DNA of 64,000 nt from Acuticoccus sp. I52.16.1 (GCF_022865125.1 NZ_CP094828.1:4457219-4521218), one strand, 5' to 3'. Positions 45,673 to 55,307 are shown, counted from the stretch's first letter. The notes: generated from the letters alone by a model not told the origin. Numbers and translations are program-made.

Positions 45673-46479
45673 GTGAAAAGCTACCACGACCTTCTGCGGC
45701 GCATTCTCGGCGAGGGCGTGCGTCAGGCCGACCGGACCGGCGTCGGCACGCTGTCGGTATTCGGCCATCAGACGCGTTACGACCTTTCCGAGGGGTTGCC
45801 GCTGGTCACGACCAAGCGGGTGCACATGAAGTCCGTCGTCGCCGAGCTGTTGTGGTTCGTCGCCGGTGAAACCAACGCCGACCAGCTGCGGGCCCGCGGC
45901 GCGACGATCTGGGACGAGTGGGCGGATGCGGACGGCGAGCTCGGCCCGGTCTACGGCCGGCAGTGGCGCGCGTGGCCGACCGAGCGCGGCCCGGTCGACC
46001 AGCTCGCCCGCGTGGTGGAGCAGATCCGCACCGACCCCGCCTCGCGCCGGCACATCGTCTCCGCCTGGAACGTGTCGCAGCTGGACGAGATGGCGTTGCC
46101 GCCATGCCATCTCCTCTTCCAGTTCCACGTGGCGCCGCAGGCGGACGGACCCGGGCGGCTTTCGTGCCAGGTCTATCAGCGCTCGGCCGACGTCTTCCTC
46201 GGGGTGCCGTTCAACATCGCCTCCTATGCGATCCTGACGCATATGGTCGCGCACGCCACCGGGCTGGTGGCCGGCGACCTCGTCCATACCCTCGGCGACG
46301 CACACATATATTTGAACCATATGGCGCAGGTCGAAGAACAACTCTCGCGCGAGCCGCGGCCGCTGCCGACGCTCGACCTGTCGACCGCCCCGCGCGACCT
46401 CTTCGCCATCGCGGCGGAGCACATCCAGGTGCGCGGCTACGACCCGCACCCGGCGATCAAGGCTCCGGTCGCGGTGTGA
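45673..46479 (+). CDS. thyA: Thymidylate synthase
   Basis: A 268-residue enzyme making dTMP from dUMP with methylene-tetrahydrofolate. GTG 45673 with AAGGTGA upstream starts [14 protein letters not shown]. Motifs: [46 protein letters not shown], nucleophile Cys in [33 protein letters not shown] and DAHIYLNHM. Upstream frame to 45592 is not conserved. It overlaps folA, the usual partner that regenerates tetrahydrofolate. Confidence 0.96.
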   Translation: MKSYHDLLRRILGEGVRQADRTGVGTLSVFGHQTRYDLSEGLPLVTTKRVHMKSVVAELLWFVAGETNADQLRARGATIWDEWADADGELGPVYGRQWRAWPTERGPVDQLARVVEQIRTDPASRRHIVSAWNVSQLDEMALPPCHLLFQFHVAPQADGPGRLSCQVYQRSADVFLGVPFNIASYAILTHMVAHATGLVAGDLVHTLGDAHIYLNHMAQVEEQLSREPRPLPTLDLSTAPRDLFAIAAEHIQVRGYDPHPAIKAPVAV

Positions 46480-46976
46480 GTTTGCGGGGCGAGGGCGCGG
46501 CCGCGTCGATCATCATGGTGGCGGCGGTGGCGCGCAACGGCGTGATCGGCCGCGACGGTGACCTGCCCTGGCGCATCCCCTCGGACTTGAAGCATTTCAA
46601 GGCGTTGACCCTGGGGCGCACGGTCGTCATGGGGCGTCGGACCTGGGAAGAGCTGGGCAAACCGCTGCCGCGGCGGCGCAACCTCGTCGTCACCTCGCGC
46701 ACGATAGAGGGGGTGGAGACGGTGCCCTCGCTGCCGGCCGCGCTGGCGGCGGCGCGGGGCCCGGTGGCGCTGATCGGCGGCCACGCGATCTACGCCGAAG
46801 GCATGGACCATGCCGACGAGATTCACCTCACCCGCGTGGACGGCGCGCCCAACGGCGACACGGTGTTTCCGGCGATCGATCCGGCACGGTTCCGACGGGT
46901 CGCCACGGTGCCCGGGGAGAGGGGACCGCGAGATGAGTATGGATTCCAATTCGAAACCTACGTAAGGTTGTCGTGA
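46476..46976 (+). CDS. folA: Dihydrofolate reductase
   Basis: Reduces dihydrofolate with NADPH. Motifs: [73 protein letters not shown] and the C-terminal [12 protein letters not shown]. The catalytic acidic residue is Asp in PSDLKHFK. The start is uncertain: GTG 46476 overlaps the thyA stop (166 residues), ATG 46515 would give 153. The tight overlap supports coupling with thyA. Confidence 0.93.
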   Translation: MSLRGEGAAASIIMVAAVARNGVIGRDGDLPWRIPSDLKHFKALTLGRTVVMGRRTWEELGKPLPRRRNLVVTSRTIEGVETVPSLPAALAAARGPVALIGGHAIYAEGMDHADEIHLTRVDGAPNGDTVFPAIDPARFRRVATVPGERGPRDEYGFQFETYVRLS

Positions 46977-47125
46977 CCGGCTTGATTGCGACTGCGGTCT
47001 CCCTCGGCCTATAAGGGCACGCGCAGGGCGCGCGTTTCGCCGCGTTTGCGGAGAAGATCAGCATCATTATGTGCGCTTAGGGCTTCGCGCCCGGCATCAA
47101 GGCAGAGGCGGCAGAGGGAGCAAGA

Positions 47126-48343
47126 ATGCCCTGGAATAACCAGTCGGGCGGTAAGGGCGGTGGTCCTTGGGGGGGTGGCGACGGCCCGTGGGGTAACGGA
47201 CCGAACCGGCCCAACAACCCATGGGGCAACGGCCCGCAGCGTGGCGGCGGACAGGATCCGCAGAATTCGCCCGACCTCGAGGAGCTGCTCCGCCGCAGCC
47301 AGGACCGGCTGAAGCGGGTCTTTCCGGGCAGGCGCGGCGGCGGCGGGCCGGGGGGCGGCGGCGGTGGCCCGTCGCTCGGCGGCATCGGTGCGCGCGGCAT
47401 CGCCCTGGCGGCGATCGTCGTGGCGGTGATCTACGGCCTGACCGGCATCTACACGGTCCGCCCGGGCGAGGTCGGCGTCGAGTTGGTGCTCGGCCGCCAT
47501 GTCGGCAACACCATGCCGGGCCTCAACTACAATGTCCCATACCCGTTCGGTGAGGTCTTTACGCCGGACGTGCTGCGCATCCGCGAGCTCGTCATCGGCA
47601 CGCGCGGCAACGGGCGCGGCGCCACGACCGACGTTCCCGCCGAAAGCCTGATGCTGACCGGCGACGAGAACATCGTCGACATCGACTTCAAGGTGCAGTG
47701 GCAGATCAACCGCGACCATCCGGCCAACTTCCTCTTCAACATCGAGGATCCGGAAGGCACGGTGAAGCAGGTCGCCGAAAGCGCGATGCGCGAGGTCGTC
47801 GGCCGGCGCAACATCCAGCCGATCCTGACCCAGGAGCGCCAGCAGATTCAGCTCGCCGTGCAGCAACTGATGCAGCAGACGCTCGACGAGTATCAGGCCG
47901 GCATCACCATCACCCAGGTGCAGATGCAGAAGGTCGACCCGCCCGAGCAGGTGATCGACGCCTTCCGCGACGTCCAGGCCGCCCGCGCCGACCAGGAGAC
48001 CGCGCAGAACCGCGCCGACGCCTACGCCAACGAGGTCGTGCCGGAGGCCCGCGGTGAGGCGGCGCAGATCGTCGAGCAGTCACAGGCCTATCGCGATCAG
48101 GTCGTCGCCGAGGCGACCGGTCAGGCCGACCGCTTCCTCTCCGTGTACGAGGAATATGCCAAGGCGCCCGAGGTGACGCGCCAGCGCATCTACCTGGAGA
48201 CGCTGGAACGCGTGTTCTCCAAGACCGACAAGATCATCATCGATCAGGGTGCGGGCTCCGGCGTCGTGCCGTATCTTCCGCTCGACCGTATGAACCGCGC
48301 TCCGAGCACGACCACCAACTCGAACGCGCAGGGGAATCGTTGA
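47126..48343 (+). CDS. hflK: FtsH protease modulator HflK
   Basis: A 405-residue SPFH/prohibitin-family protein. The N-terminus is Gly/Asn/Pro-rich (PWNNQSGGKGGGPWGGG..., to about residue 85), then one membrane helix (GIALAAIVVAVIYGLTGIYTV), then the SPFH domain (about 115-290: RPGEVGVELVLGRHVG, DENIVDIDFKVQWQI, QPILTQERQQIQLAVQQLMQ) and a helical C-terminus. HflK and HflC form a large periplasm-facing ring around FtsH and limit its activity. The stop shares one base with the hflC ATG. Confidence 0.95.
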   Translation: MPWNNQSGGKGGGPWGGGDGPWGNGPNRPNNPWGNGPQRGGGQDPQNSPDLEELLRRSQDRLKRVFPGRRGGGGPGGGGGGPSLGGIGARGIALAAIVVAVIYGLTGIYTVRPGEVGVELVLGRHVGNTMPGLNYNVPYPFGEVFTPDVLRIRELVIGTRGNGRGATTDVPAESLMLTGDENIVDIDFKVQWQINRDHPANFLFNIEDPEGTVKQVAESAMREVVGRRNIQPILTQERQQIQLAVQQLMQQTLDEYQAGITITQVQMQKVDPPEQVIDAFRDVQAARADQETAQNRADAYANEVVPEARGEAAQIVEQSQAYRDQVVAEATGQADRFLSVYEEYAKAPEVTRQRIYLETLERVFSKTDKIIIDQGAGSGVVPYLPLDRMNRAPSTTTNSNAQGNR

Positions 48344-49872
48344 TGCGTGCCGGTCTCGTCGTTTTCGCCATCGTCGTCGTCGCGGCGGTGGTGGCCGCGC
48401 TCAACGCACTCTTCATCATCAACCCGACGCAGCAGGCGCTGGTCCTGCAATTCGGTCAGGTGAAGAACACCATCCGTGAGCCCGGCCTCAATGTGAAAGT
48501 GCCGTTCATTCAGGACGTGATGATCCTCGACAAGCGGATCCTCGACCTCAACGTCCCGGCGCAGGAAATCATCGCCGCCGACCAGAAGCGCCTCGTGGTG
48601 GACGCGTTCATGCGCTACCGCATCCGCAACCCGGTCGAGTTCTTCCAGACGGTGAACAACGTCAACGAAGGCTCGCAGCGTCTCAACACCTTCGTCCAGG
48701 CCTCGCTGCGGGCCGTCCTGGCCGACGCGACCTTCACCGACATCGTGCGCGACAATCGCCCTGATCTGATGCAGCGCATCAAGCAGGACGTGGCGGCGCG
48801 TGCGGAGGCGATCGGCGTCGAGATCATCGACGTGAAGATCCGCCGTGCGGATCTGCCGGAGGCCAACTCCGCGGCGATCTATCGGCGGATGCAGACCGAG
48901 CGCGAGCAGGAAGCGCGCGAGATCCGCGCCCAGGGCGCCGAGGCGGCCCGCCGCATCGAGGCGGCCGCGGACCGCACCGCGACGGTGCTGCGCGCCGAGG
49001 CACGGCGTCAGTCCGAGCAGATCCGAGGCGAGGGCGACGCGAAGAAGAGCGCCATCTTCGCCGCCGCGTTCTCGCTCGATCCGGACTTTTTCGACTTCTA
49101 CCGCTCGATGCAGGCCTACGAACAGGGTCTGAGCGCACAGGATACGCGCCTCGTGCTGTCGCCGGACACGGACTTCTTCCGCTATCTCGGCGACCCGCGC
49201 GGCGCACCGCGTCGCGGCGGCGTCAACGAGGGTCTGGCGGCGACGCCGCGGGCCGCCGCCCCCGCCGGCGAGGCCGAGCCCGACGGCGAGGCCGCGCAGG
49301 GCGAGGCGCCGGATGCCGGGGTGATCGTCGAGGAAGAGGTCGAGCCGCAAGCCGCGCTCGACGACGAGGAGAGCCGAGCCAAGGCCGAGGGCGTGCGCCA
49401 GCAGATCGAGGAGATCGCCGGCGACGTCACCGCGGTGGAGCCGGTCGTCGGCACGTCGGCCCTGTCGGCCGACAGTGGCGACATCGGCGCGGCCCTGCAG
49501 CAGGAGTCGGAGGCGACGGCGACGGGCGAAGACACCGACGCCGGCGGATCGACGTCCGGCGCCGTCCCGGCCGACGAGGCGTCGACCGAGGCCGCCGTCG
49601 ACACCGCGGAGCCGGCGCCGTCGGACGCCGCGAACGCGGCCGCCGAGGGCACCCTGGGCGAGGACGTCCCGCAGGAGGACATCCCCGCGATGTCCGACCC
49701 CGACGAAAATGACTCCGCCTCCAGCGAGGCGGCCAGCGAAACCGCCCCGGCGGCCACGGATGCGACGGCGGGCGAAGCGCCCTCCGACGCGACGACGGCG
49801 ACCGGGTCCGGCGACACGAACGCGGCGGATGCCACGGGCGACGAGGCCGACGAGACGACCGCTCGCGAGTGA
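48343..49872 (+). CDS. hflC: FtsH protease modulator HflC with long acidic C-terminal extension
   Basis: A 509-residue protein, about 180-200 residues longer than typical HflC. Residues 1-290 are standard: membrane helix at 5-25, SPFH core with INPTQQALVLQFGQV, RILDLNVPAQEIIAAD, EVIDVKIRRADLPEAN and the helical segment REQEAREIRAQGAEAARR, ending DTDFFRYLGDP. The rest is Ala/Glu/Asp/Thr-rich, low-complexity and probably disordered (EEEVEPQAALDDEESRAK..., AADATGDEADETTARE). The frame is intact. The end overlaps the DUF2065 start by 4 bp (GTGA). Confidence 0.93.
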   Translation: MRAGLVVFAIVVVAAVVAALNALFIINPTQQALVLQFGQVKNTIREPGLNVKVPFIQDVMILDKRILDLNVPAQEIIAADQKRLVVDAFMRYRIRNPVEFFQTVNNVNEGSQRLNTFVQASLRAVLADATFTDIVRDNRPDLMQRIKQDVAARAEAIGVEIIDVKIRRADLPEANSAAIYRRMQTEREQEAREIRAQGAEAARRIEAAADRTATVLRAEARRQSEQIRGEGDAKKSAIFAAAFSLDPDFFDFYRSMQAYEQGLSAQDTRLVLSPDTDFFRYLGDPRGAPRRGGVNEGLAATPRAAAPAGEAEPDGEAAQGEAPDAGVIVEEEVEPQAALDDEESRAKAEGVRQQIEEIAGDVTAVEPVVGTSALSADSGDIGAALQQESEATATGEDTDAGGSTSGAVPADEASTEAAVDTAEPAPSDAANAAAEGTLGEDVPQEDIPAMSDPDENDSASSEAASETAPAATDATAGEAPSDATTATGSGDTNAADATGDEADETTARE

Positions 49873-50057
49873 GCGACCTCGTCTCGGCGATCGGTCTCGT
49901 CCTGGTGCTGGAGGGTGCGTTGTACGCTCTGGCGCCGGGGGCGATGCGTGGCATGATGGCCAAACTGACGACGACCCCGGACGATGTGCTGCGCGTCACC
50001 GGGCTCGTCGCAGCGGTGGTCGGCGTGGTTCTGGTGTGGATCGTAAGGGCCGCGTAG
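49869..50057 (+). CDS. DUF2065 small membrane protein
   Basis: A 62-residue protein with two helices (SAIGLVLVLEGALYALAPGA and VTGLVAAVVGVVLVWIV), matching DUF2065 (YjeT-like), a family regularly found between hflC and degP in alphaproteobacteria and next to hflKC in E. coli. GTG start overlapping the hflC TGA. Function unknown; linkage suggests a link with the FtsH-HflKC complex. Confidence 0.9.
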   Translation: MSDLVSAIGLVLVLEGALYALAPGAMRGMMAKLTTTPDDVLRVTGLVAAVVGVVLVWIVRAA

Positions 50058-50078
50058 CGCGGCGCCGGGAGGAGCTTC

Positions 50079-51611
50079 ATGAGCCTGATCACCCGTCAAT
50101 TGTGCGCCGCCGTGACCGGCGCCCTGCTGGCGATCTCCCCGATGGCCGCCACGACCTATCCGGCGTGGGCCCAGGACCAGGGGCCTCGCTCCGTCGCCGA
50201 CCTCGCCGATTCGCTGCTGGGTTCCGTCGTCAACGTCTCCACCACCGAACGCGTGGTCGCCGAACGGTCCGCCCCGATGCCGGGCGGCGAGGAGGCGGAG
50301 GAGGGCGAGGACGACGCCGAGGAGCCCTACCGCGACTTCTTCGAGGACTTCTTCGGCGAGGACGGCCCGCCGCAGCGCCGGCGCGCCCAGTCCATGGGTT
50401 CGGGCTTCGTCATCTCGGCGGATGGCTACGTCGTCACCAACAACCACGTCATCAAGGATGCCGAGGCGGTGGTGGTGAACTTCGCCGACGGCACGGTGCT
50501 CGACGCCGAGATCGTCGGCCGCGACCCCAAGACCGACATCGCGCTCCTCAAGGTGGAGCCCGAAACGCCGCTCAATCCGCTCGACTTTGCCTCCACCGAG
50601 AACCTGCGCGTGGGCGACTGGGTGATGGCGATCGGCAACCCGTTCGGCCTGGGCGGGACGGTGACCATCGGCATCGTCTCGGCGCGCAACCGCAATCTGC
50701 GCTCCGGCCCCTACGACAACTTCATCCAGACGGACGCGGCCATCAACCAGGGCAACTCCGGCGGGCCGCTGTTCAACATGGGCGGCGACGTGGTGGGCAT
50801 CAACACGGCCATCATCTCGCGCTCCGGCGGCTCGGTGGGCATCGGCTTCGCGATCCCGGCGGAGATCGCCACCGCGGTGATCGACCAGCTGCGCCAATAT
50901 GGCGAGACGCGGCGCGGCTGGCTCGGCGTGCGCCTGCAGAAGATCACGCCGGAACTCGCCACGAGCCTCGGCCTCGACAAGCCGCGCGGCGCGTTCGTCG
51001 CGGGGGTGACGGCCGGCGGCCCGGCCGAGACGTCCGGCCTGCAGACCGGCGACGTGGTGCTGAGCTACGACGGCCACCCCATCGCCGAGATGCGCGAGCT
51101 GCCACTCCTGGTGGCGCAGACCGAGATCGACAGCTCGGTCGACGTCGGCGTGCTGCGCGAGGGCGAGGAGATCACCGTGGCGGTGACGATCGGCCTGCTG
51201 GAAGAGGACCAGGCCCGCGCCGAGCCGGAGCTGGCGACGACGCCCGAGGCCGAGGCTGAAGAGCCGGCGACCGAGGCGCCGACCGCCGTCGACCCGGCGT
51301 CCGAGGCCAAGATGACCCTGCTGGGCATGGGCCTGTCGCCCCTGACCGACGAGCTGCGCCAGACCTACGACATCGCCGCCGAGGTCGCCGGGGTGATCGT
51401 CGTCGACATCGAGGCGGGGAGCCTCGCGGCCGAGAAGCGGATCTCGGCGGGCGACGTGATCATCGAGGTCGGCCAAAAGCCTGTCACCACGCCGCAGGAG
51501 GTGGCCGACCAGGTCGAGGCGCTGAAAGAGCGGAACCGCAACACCGCGCTCCTGACGCTGTCCAGCGCCAACGGAGCGCTGCGCTTCACGGCGCTGCGTA
51601 TCGAACAGTAA
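50079..51611 (+). CDS. degP: Periplasmic Do-family serine protease (DegP/HtrA)
   Basis: A 510-residue precursor: signal peptide (1-31, ending AWAQ), an acidic insertion (EEAEEGEDDAEEPYRDFFEDFFGEDG, about 65-95) and a trypsin-like domain with His in NNHVIKDA, Asp in TDIALLKV and Ser in NQGNSGGPLFNMGG. PDZ1 is at about 290-380 and PDZ2 at about 420-505, separated by a Glu/Ala/Thr-rich linker. It degrades or refolds damaged envelope proteins. Last of the hflK-hflC-DUF2065-degP group, a frequent alphaproteobacterial arrangement. Confidence 0.95.
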   Translation: MSLITRQLCAAVTGALLAISPMAATTYPAWAQDQGPRSVADLADSLLGSVVNVSTTERVVAERSAPMPGGEEAEEGEDDAEEPYRDFFEDFFGEDGPPQRRRAQSMGSGFVISADGYVVTNNHVIKDAEAVVVNFADGTVLDAEIVGRDPKTDIALLKVEPETPLNPLDFASTENLRVGDWVMAIGNPFGLGGTVTIGIVSARNRNLRSGPYDNFIQTDAAINQGNSGGPLFNMGGDVVGINTAIISRSGGSVGIGFAIPAEIATAVIDQLRQYGETRRGWLGVRLQKITPELATSLGLDKPRGAFVAGVTAGGPAETSGLQTGDVVLSYDGHPIAEMRELPLLVAQTEIDSSVDVGVLREGEEITVAVTIGLLEEDQARAEPELATTPEAEAEEPATEAPTAVDPASEAKMTLLGMGLSPLTDELRQTYDIAAEVAGVIVVDIEAGSLAAEKRISAGDVIIEVGQKPVTTPQEVADQVEALKERNRNTALLTLSSANGALRFTALRIEQ

Positions 51612-51640
51612 CGGCCGCGCGGCGGCGGCGAGGGGGAAGC

Positions 51641-52114
51641 ATGGCGACGAGACACGGAGCGGCCCCGGCGATGCTGGCCGCGATCCTGGCGCTCCCGGCG
51701 GTGACGCCGGCCGCGGCGCAGTCCGCGGGGCGCTATCAGCTCGAGCGCTCCGGCGCCAACGTCCTGCGGCTCGACCGGGACACCGGCGAGATCGCCTCCT
51801 GCCGTGACGACGGGACGGCCTGGCAATGCAAGACGCTGGTCGAGGCCGACCCCGCCGACGGCACGTCCGCCGAGATGGCGGCCGAAAACCGGCGCCTCGC
51901 GGAGCGCGTCGCGGTGCTGGAGCGGCGCCTCGGCCGGATCATCGCGATCGCCGACGGCCGCGACGACGCCGCCGCGACCATCGCCGACGCCGAGCAGCCC
52001 GCCTTCGACGCGGCCAAGGTCCGGCGCGACATCGACGAAGCGGCCGAGATCACGGTCTACGCGGTCAACCGGTTCCGCGGCCTCGTCGAAGCGTTGACGG
52101 CTGAGGAGCGTTGA
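51641..52114 (+). CDS. Periplasmic hypothetical protein of the degP neighbourhood
   Basis: A 157-residue precursor with signal peptide (to about residue 27, PAAAQ). The mature start GRYQLERSGANVLRLDRDTG, EIASCRDDGTAWQCKTLVEA is a conserved opening of small rhizobial periplasmic proteins encoded next to degP; the two Cys may form a disulphide. A coiled coil follows (AEMAAENRRLAERVAVLERRL). Function unknown. The stop overlaps the next TTG start. Confidence 0.75.
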   Translation: MATRHGAAPAMLAAILALPAVTPAAAQSAGRYQLERSGANVLRLDRDTGEIASCRDDGTAWQCKTLVEADPADGTSAEMAAENRRLAERVAVLERRLGRIIAIADGRDDAAATIADAEQPAFDAAKVRRDIDEAAEITVYAVNRFRGLVEALTAEER

Positions 52115-52563
52115 TCCACGTCGAGACCCTGGGGGAGGCGCCGGTCGAGCGTATGGTGCGCGGCCGGGTGGACGTTGCCACCGACGGCCCCGGCATGACG
52201 GACGTGACCGCCGCGCTCTCCACCTTCGTGCGCGACAATGCACTGCGCGACGGCGTGCTGACCGCGTTCGTCGTCCACACCACCGCCTCGCTCACCGTCC
52301 AGGAGAACGCCGACCCGGACGTGCAGTCCGACCTCCTCGCCGCGCTGGGCCGGCTGGCCCCGCGCGGCGCCCGCTATGCGCATAGCGTGGAGGGAGCGGA
52401 CGACATGCCCGGGCACATCAAGGCCATGCTGAGCGACACCTCTATCTCTGTCGCGGTGGCGGACGGGCGTCTGCAACTGGGGACCTGGCAGGCGCTCTAT
52501 CTCATCGAGCACCGCGACCGCCGGCACACCCGCACGATCACACTCGATTTCATCGGCCGGTAA
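52111..52563 (+). CDS. YjbQ / UPF0047 family protein
   Basis: A 150-residue protein, TTG start overlapping the previous stop (TTGA). Signatures: VVHTTASLTVQENADPDVQS, YAHSVEGADDMPGHIKAML with conserved His and Asp residues, and LQLGTWQALYLIEHRDRRHTR. The family forms trimers, binds metal and shows secondary thiamin-phosphate synthase activity in E. coli; the physiological role is unclear. Confidence 0.93.
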   Translation: MIHVETLGEAPVERMVRGRVDVATDGPGMTDVTAALSTFVRDNALRDGVLTAFVVHTTASLTVQENADPDVQSDLLAALGRLAPRGARYAHSVEGADDMPGHIKAMLSDTSISVAVADGRLQLGTWQALYLIEHRDRRHTRTITLDFIGR

Positions 52564-52665
52564 TCAACGTAAAATTTAGACGCGATGATATTCAAGGTTG
52601 CTATTCGTGGCAATCCGTTGCTAGCGTCCTCGAAGTCCGGTTCGTGGGTTGAGAGGTCCGTGCCG

Positions 52666-52872
52666 ATGCTGAGGCAAAGCCCACCCTTCCACCAGGGTGA
52701 TCACGGTGATCCGGGAGGCGGTTCGGGAGAGCCGTACGACCTGGCGGACGTGGCTGCCGAGATCGATAGCGAGCTTCAGGCGGCCATCGAGTACAAGATC
52801 GCGACCAGCGGCCTCGCCGGGGTGGCGACGGTGCTGCAACTCCTCAACGAGGCCGTGCGCCGCCACGTCTGA
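52666..52872 (+). CDS. Small hypothetical protein
   Basis: A 68-residue frame from ATG 52666 (GAGAGG about 9 nt upstream). After a Gly/Pro/His-rich start it continues PYDLADVAAEIDSELQAAIE, YKIATSGLAGVATVLQLLNE, an amphipathic helical C-terminus that reads like a real protein. ATG 52585 is a poorer alternative start. No family recognised. Confidence 0.5.
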   Translation: MLRQSPPFHQGDHGDPGGGSGEPYDLADVAAEIDSELQAAIEYKIATSGLAGVATVLQLLNEAVRRHV

Positions 52873-53285
52873 CACGCCCGGCCGCCCCGCCGCGCCAGAT
52901 CCACCGCGCCAGCCACCGCCGCGCCAGCCCGCACCGCGCCGCGCCCATCGCGCTCGCCCCCGCCGCGCCGCCCCATCGCGCTCGCACGACCGCTCCCGCC
53001 CTCGTCGACATCGACCGCCAGCCGTGGCCGGCCACCGGCTGCTCGAACGCCGCCGGCTGACCCATCGCCCCCACGCCACGCATTCGGGGCGCCGGTCACG
53101 GCCGGTGCCGAACCCGTCCGACGCCCGGCGCCGATGTCGTCACGCGGCCTGAATCATAGCCTCTCGCGCTGCGTCCATTGCCTGTGCGGGGCGCCGTCGA
53201 TGCCCTTCGGGCGCCCCGGTTCGGGCGGCGGCGGGGCGAGGGGGCCCGGCGTCGGACGAAGCAGCCGCGGTCTCAGGTGTCTCGG
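52873..53285. other. Low-complexity intergenic region
   Basis: About 410 bp of CGCGCC-rich sequence with short imperfect duplications (CCATCGCGCTCGC twice near 52946 and 52975). No gene or terminator is supported. It ends at the Pho-box. Confidence 0.5.
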
Positions 53286-53314
53286 CTGTCATCCAACCGT
53301 CACCAGACCGGCAC
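53286..53314 (+). promoter_or_regulatory. Pho-box upstream of phnCDE
   Basis: CTGTCAT-CCAA-CCGTCAC-CAGA-CCGGCAC: three 7-bp direct repeats at 11-bp spacing, the first two close to the PhoB consensus (CTGTCAT-N4-CTGTCAT). It lies about 50 bp before phnC, which fits activation by PhoB under phosphate limitation. Confidence 0.8.
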
Positions 53315-53364
53315 ATATCCGTTAACTCCGGCGGATATGGGAGCACCTGAAACACGAGGTGCCC

Positions 53365-54204
53365 ATGGCGAGTGTCCGCGTTGCGCAGCTATCGAAGACG
53401 TTCGGCGGCCAGAAGGCCCTGAACCGCATCTCCCTGTCCGTGGAGTCGGGCGAGATGGTGGCGCTGATCGGGGCATCGGGCTCCGGCAAGTCGACCCTCA
53501 TCCGCCACATTGCCGGCCTCGTGCGCGGCGACAGCGGTGACGGCGAGATCGCGATCGGCGAGCGCGTCATGCAGCAGCGGGGCCGCCTCGCCGCGGACGC
53601 GAAGGCGATCCGCCGCGGCGTCGGCGTCGTCTTCCAGCAGTTCAACCTGGTGAACCGTCTCGCGGTGATGACCAACGTGCTGGTCGGCCTGCTGGGGCAG
53701 ATGCCGCAGTGGCGCGGCACGCTCGGCCTCTTCACCAGGGACGAGAAGTCGACCGCGCTCGCCGCGCTGGACCGGGTCGGGATCGCCCACACCGCTGGCC
53801 GCCGTGCCTCAACCCTGTCCGGCGGGCAGCAGCAGCGCGCGGCGATCGCCCGCGCCCTGGTGCAGAAGGCGAGCGTCATCCTCGCCGACGAGCCGATCGC
53901 CTCGTTGGACCCGGCTTCGGCGAAGACGGTGATGGAGGCCCTCGCCACCATCAATCGCGACGAGGGGATCACGATCCTCGTCTCGCTCCATCAGGTCGAA
54001 TATGCGCGTCGCTACTGCCCGCGCACCATCGCCCTGCGGGACGGTGAGATCGCCTTCGACGGCCCGTCGACGGCGTTGACCCCGGCCTTTCTCAAAGAGC
54101 TTTACGGCGAGGCGTCCGACGAGCTGGTGCTGCCCGATGCACCGCTGCGGATGGACACCTCTCGCGAAGGGATCATCCACGGCCCGACCCTGGCCACGGC
54201 CTGA
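53365..54204 (+). CDS. phnC: Phosphonate/phosphite ABC transporter ATP-binding protein
   Basis: A 279-residue cytosolic ATPase. Walker [11 protein letters not shown]-loop VVFQQFNL, signature [17 protein letters not shown], Walker [14 protein letters not shown] and switch His VSLHQVEYA are intact. [17 protein letters not shown] is typical of PhnC. ATG 53365 or GTG 53359 could start; neither has an ideal ribosome site. First gene of phnCDE. No C-P lyase or phosphonatase genes are nearby, so the ligand could be phosphonate, phosphite or phosphate ester. Confidence 0.93.
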   Translation: MASVRVAQLSKTFGGQKALNRISLSVESGEMVALIGASGSGKSTLIRHIAGLVRGDSGDGEIAIGERVMQQRGRLAADAKAIRRGVGVVFQQFNLVNRLAVMTNVLVGLLGQMPQWRGTLGLFTRDEKSTALAALDRVGIAHTAGRRASTLSGGQQQRAAIARALVQKASVILADEPIASLDPASAKTVMEALATINRDEGITILVSLHQVEYARRYCPRTIALRDGEIAFDGPSTALTPAFLKELYGEASDELVLPDAPLRMDTSREGIIHGPTLATA

Positions 54205-54236
54205 TCCACAAAATCGACATCACGAGGAGAAGCACG

Positions 54237-55238
54237 ATGAACATCGTCAAGACGCTGGGCGCGGCCGCCCTGTCGCTCGCGCTGGCGGCGCCGGCCGTGG
54301 CGCAAGAGGTGAGCGAGATCAACTTCGGCATCATCTCCACCGAGTCGCAGCAGAATCTGCGCACCCAGTGGGAGCCGTTCCTGGAAGACATGGAGTCGGC
54401 CATCGGCATGCCGGTCAACGCGTTCTTCGCGTCCGACTATGCCGGCGTCATCGAGGGCATGCGCTTCGACAAGGTGCAGGTCGCCTGGTTCGGCAACAAG
54501 TCGGCCATGGAAGCGGTGGACCGTTCGGACGGCGAGATCTTCGTGCAGACCGTCGATTCGTCCGGCAACCCCGGCTACTGGTCGCTGATCCTCGCGCCGA
54601 AGGATTCCGAGCTGAACTCGCTCGACGACCTCCTGAAGTGCGACGGCTCGCTGAACTTCGGCCTCGGTGACCCGAACTCCACGTCCGGCTTCCTGGTGCC
54701 GACCACCTTCGTGTTCGCCGCCAACGGCGTCGACCCGAAGGAGTGCTTCAAGAACGTGACGAACGCCAACCACGAGACCAACGCCATGGCGGTCGCCAAC
54801 GGCCAGGTCGACGCGGCGGCGAACAACACCGAGAACCTCGCCCGCATCGAGGCCAACAACCCGGCCGCCTTCGACAAGATCAAGATCATCTGGAAGTCGC
54901 CGCTGATCCCGGCCGATCCGATCGTGTGGCGCAAGGACCTGCCGGCCGACGTGAAGGAGAAGATCAAGACCTTCTTCGTGACCTACGGCACCGACGAGAC
55001 CGCCGGCGACAAGGCCGCCGAGCTTGAAATCCTCGAGGGCCTCGCCTGGGCGCCGTTCCGCGAGTCCACCAACGACCAGCTGCTGCCGATCCGCGTGATG
55101 GAGATCGCCAAGGAGCAGGCCAAGGTCCAGTCCGACGACAAGCTGTCGGACGAGGAGAAGGCCGCGAAGGTCGAAGAGCTCGAGGCGCAGAAGAAAGAGT
55201 TCCAGGCGCAGATCGACGCCAACGACACGCAGGGCTGA
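54237..55238 (+). CDS. phnD: Phosphonate/phosphite-binding periplasmic protein
   Basis: A 333-residue precursor with signal peptide (1-22, APAVAQ). The mature protein has the PhnD fold: INFGIISTESQQNLRTQWEP, MPVNAFFASDYAGVIEGMRF, VQVAWFGNKSAMEAVDRS, GYWSLILAPKD, LNFGLGDPNSTSGFLVPTTF (ligand-binding Ser/Thr). The C-terminal 40 residues are a charged helix. It captures the ligand and hands it to PhnE. AGGAG lies before ATG 54237. A terminator follows. Confidence 0.94.
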   Translation: MNIVKTLGAAALSLALAAPAVAQEVSEINFGIISTESQQNLRTQWEPFLEDMESAIGMPVNAFFASDYAGVIEGMRFDKVQVAWFGNKSAMEAVDRSDGEIFVQTVDSSGNPGYWSLILAPKDSELNSLDDLLKCDGSLNFGLGDPNSTSGFLVPTTFVFAANGVDPKECFKNVTNANHETNAMAVANGQVDAAANNTENLARIEANNPAAFDKIKIIWKSPLIPADPIVWRKDLPADVKEKIKTFFVTYGTDETAGDKAAELEILEGLAWAPFRESTNDQLLPIRVMEIAKEQAKVQSDDKLSDEEKAAKVEELEAQKKEFQAQIDANDTQG

Positions 55239-55266
55239 TCGCCCCGCTGTCCCTGCGGCAACGACC

Positions 55267-55296
55267 GGCGGCGGGCTTCGGCTCGCCGTCTTTTTT
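55267..55296 (+). terminator. Intrinsic terminator/attenuator between phnD and phnE
   Basis: A stem of about 10 bp (CGGCGGGC with GCTCGCCG, one G-U) closed by a TTCG tetraloop and followed by TTTTTT. Being inside the operon, it would lower phnE relative to phnD. Confidence 0.8.
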
Positions 55297-55307
55297 GTGA
55301 GGTTGAG

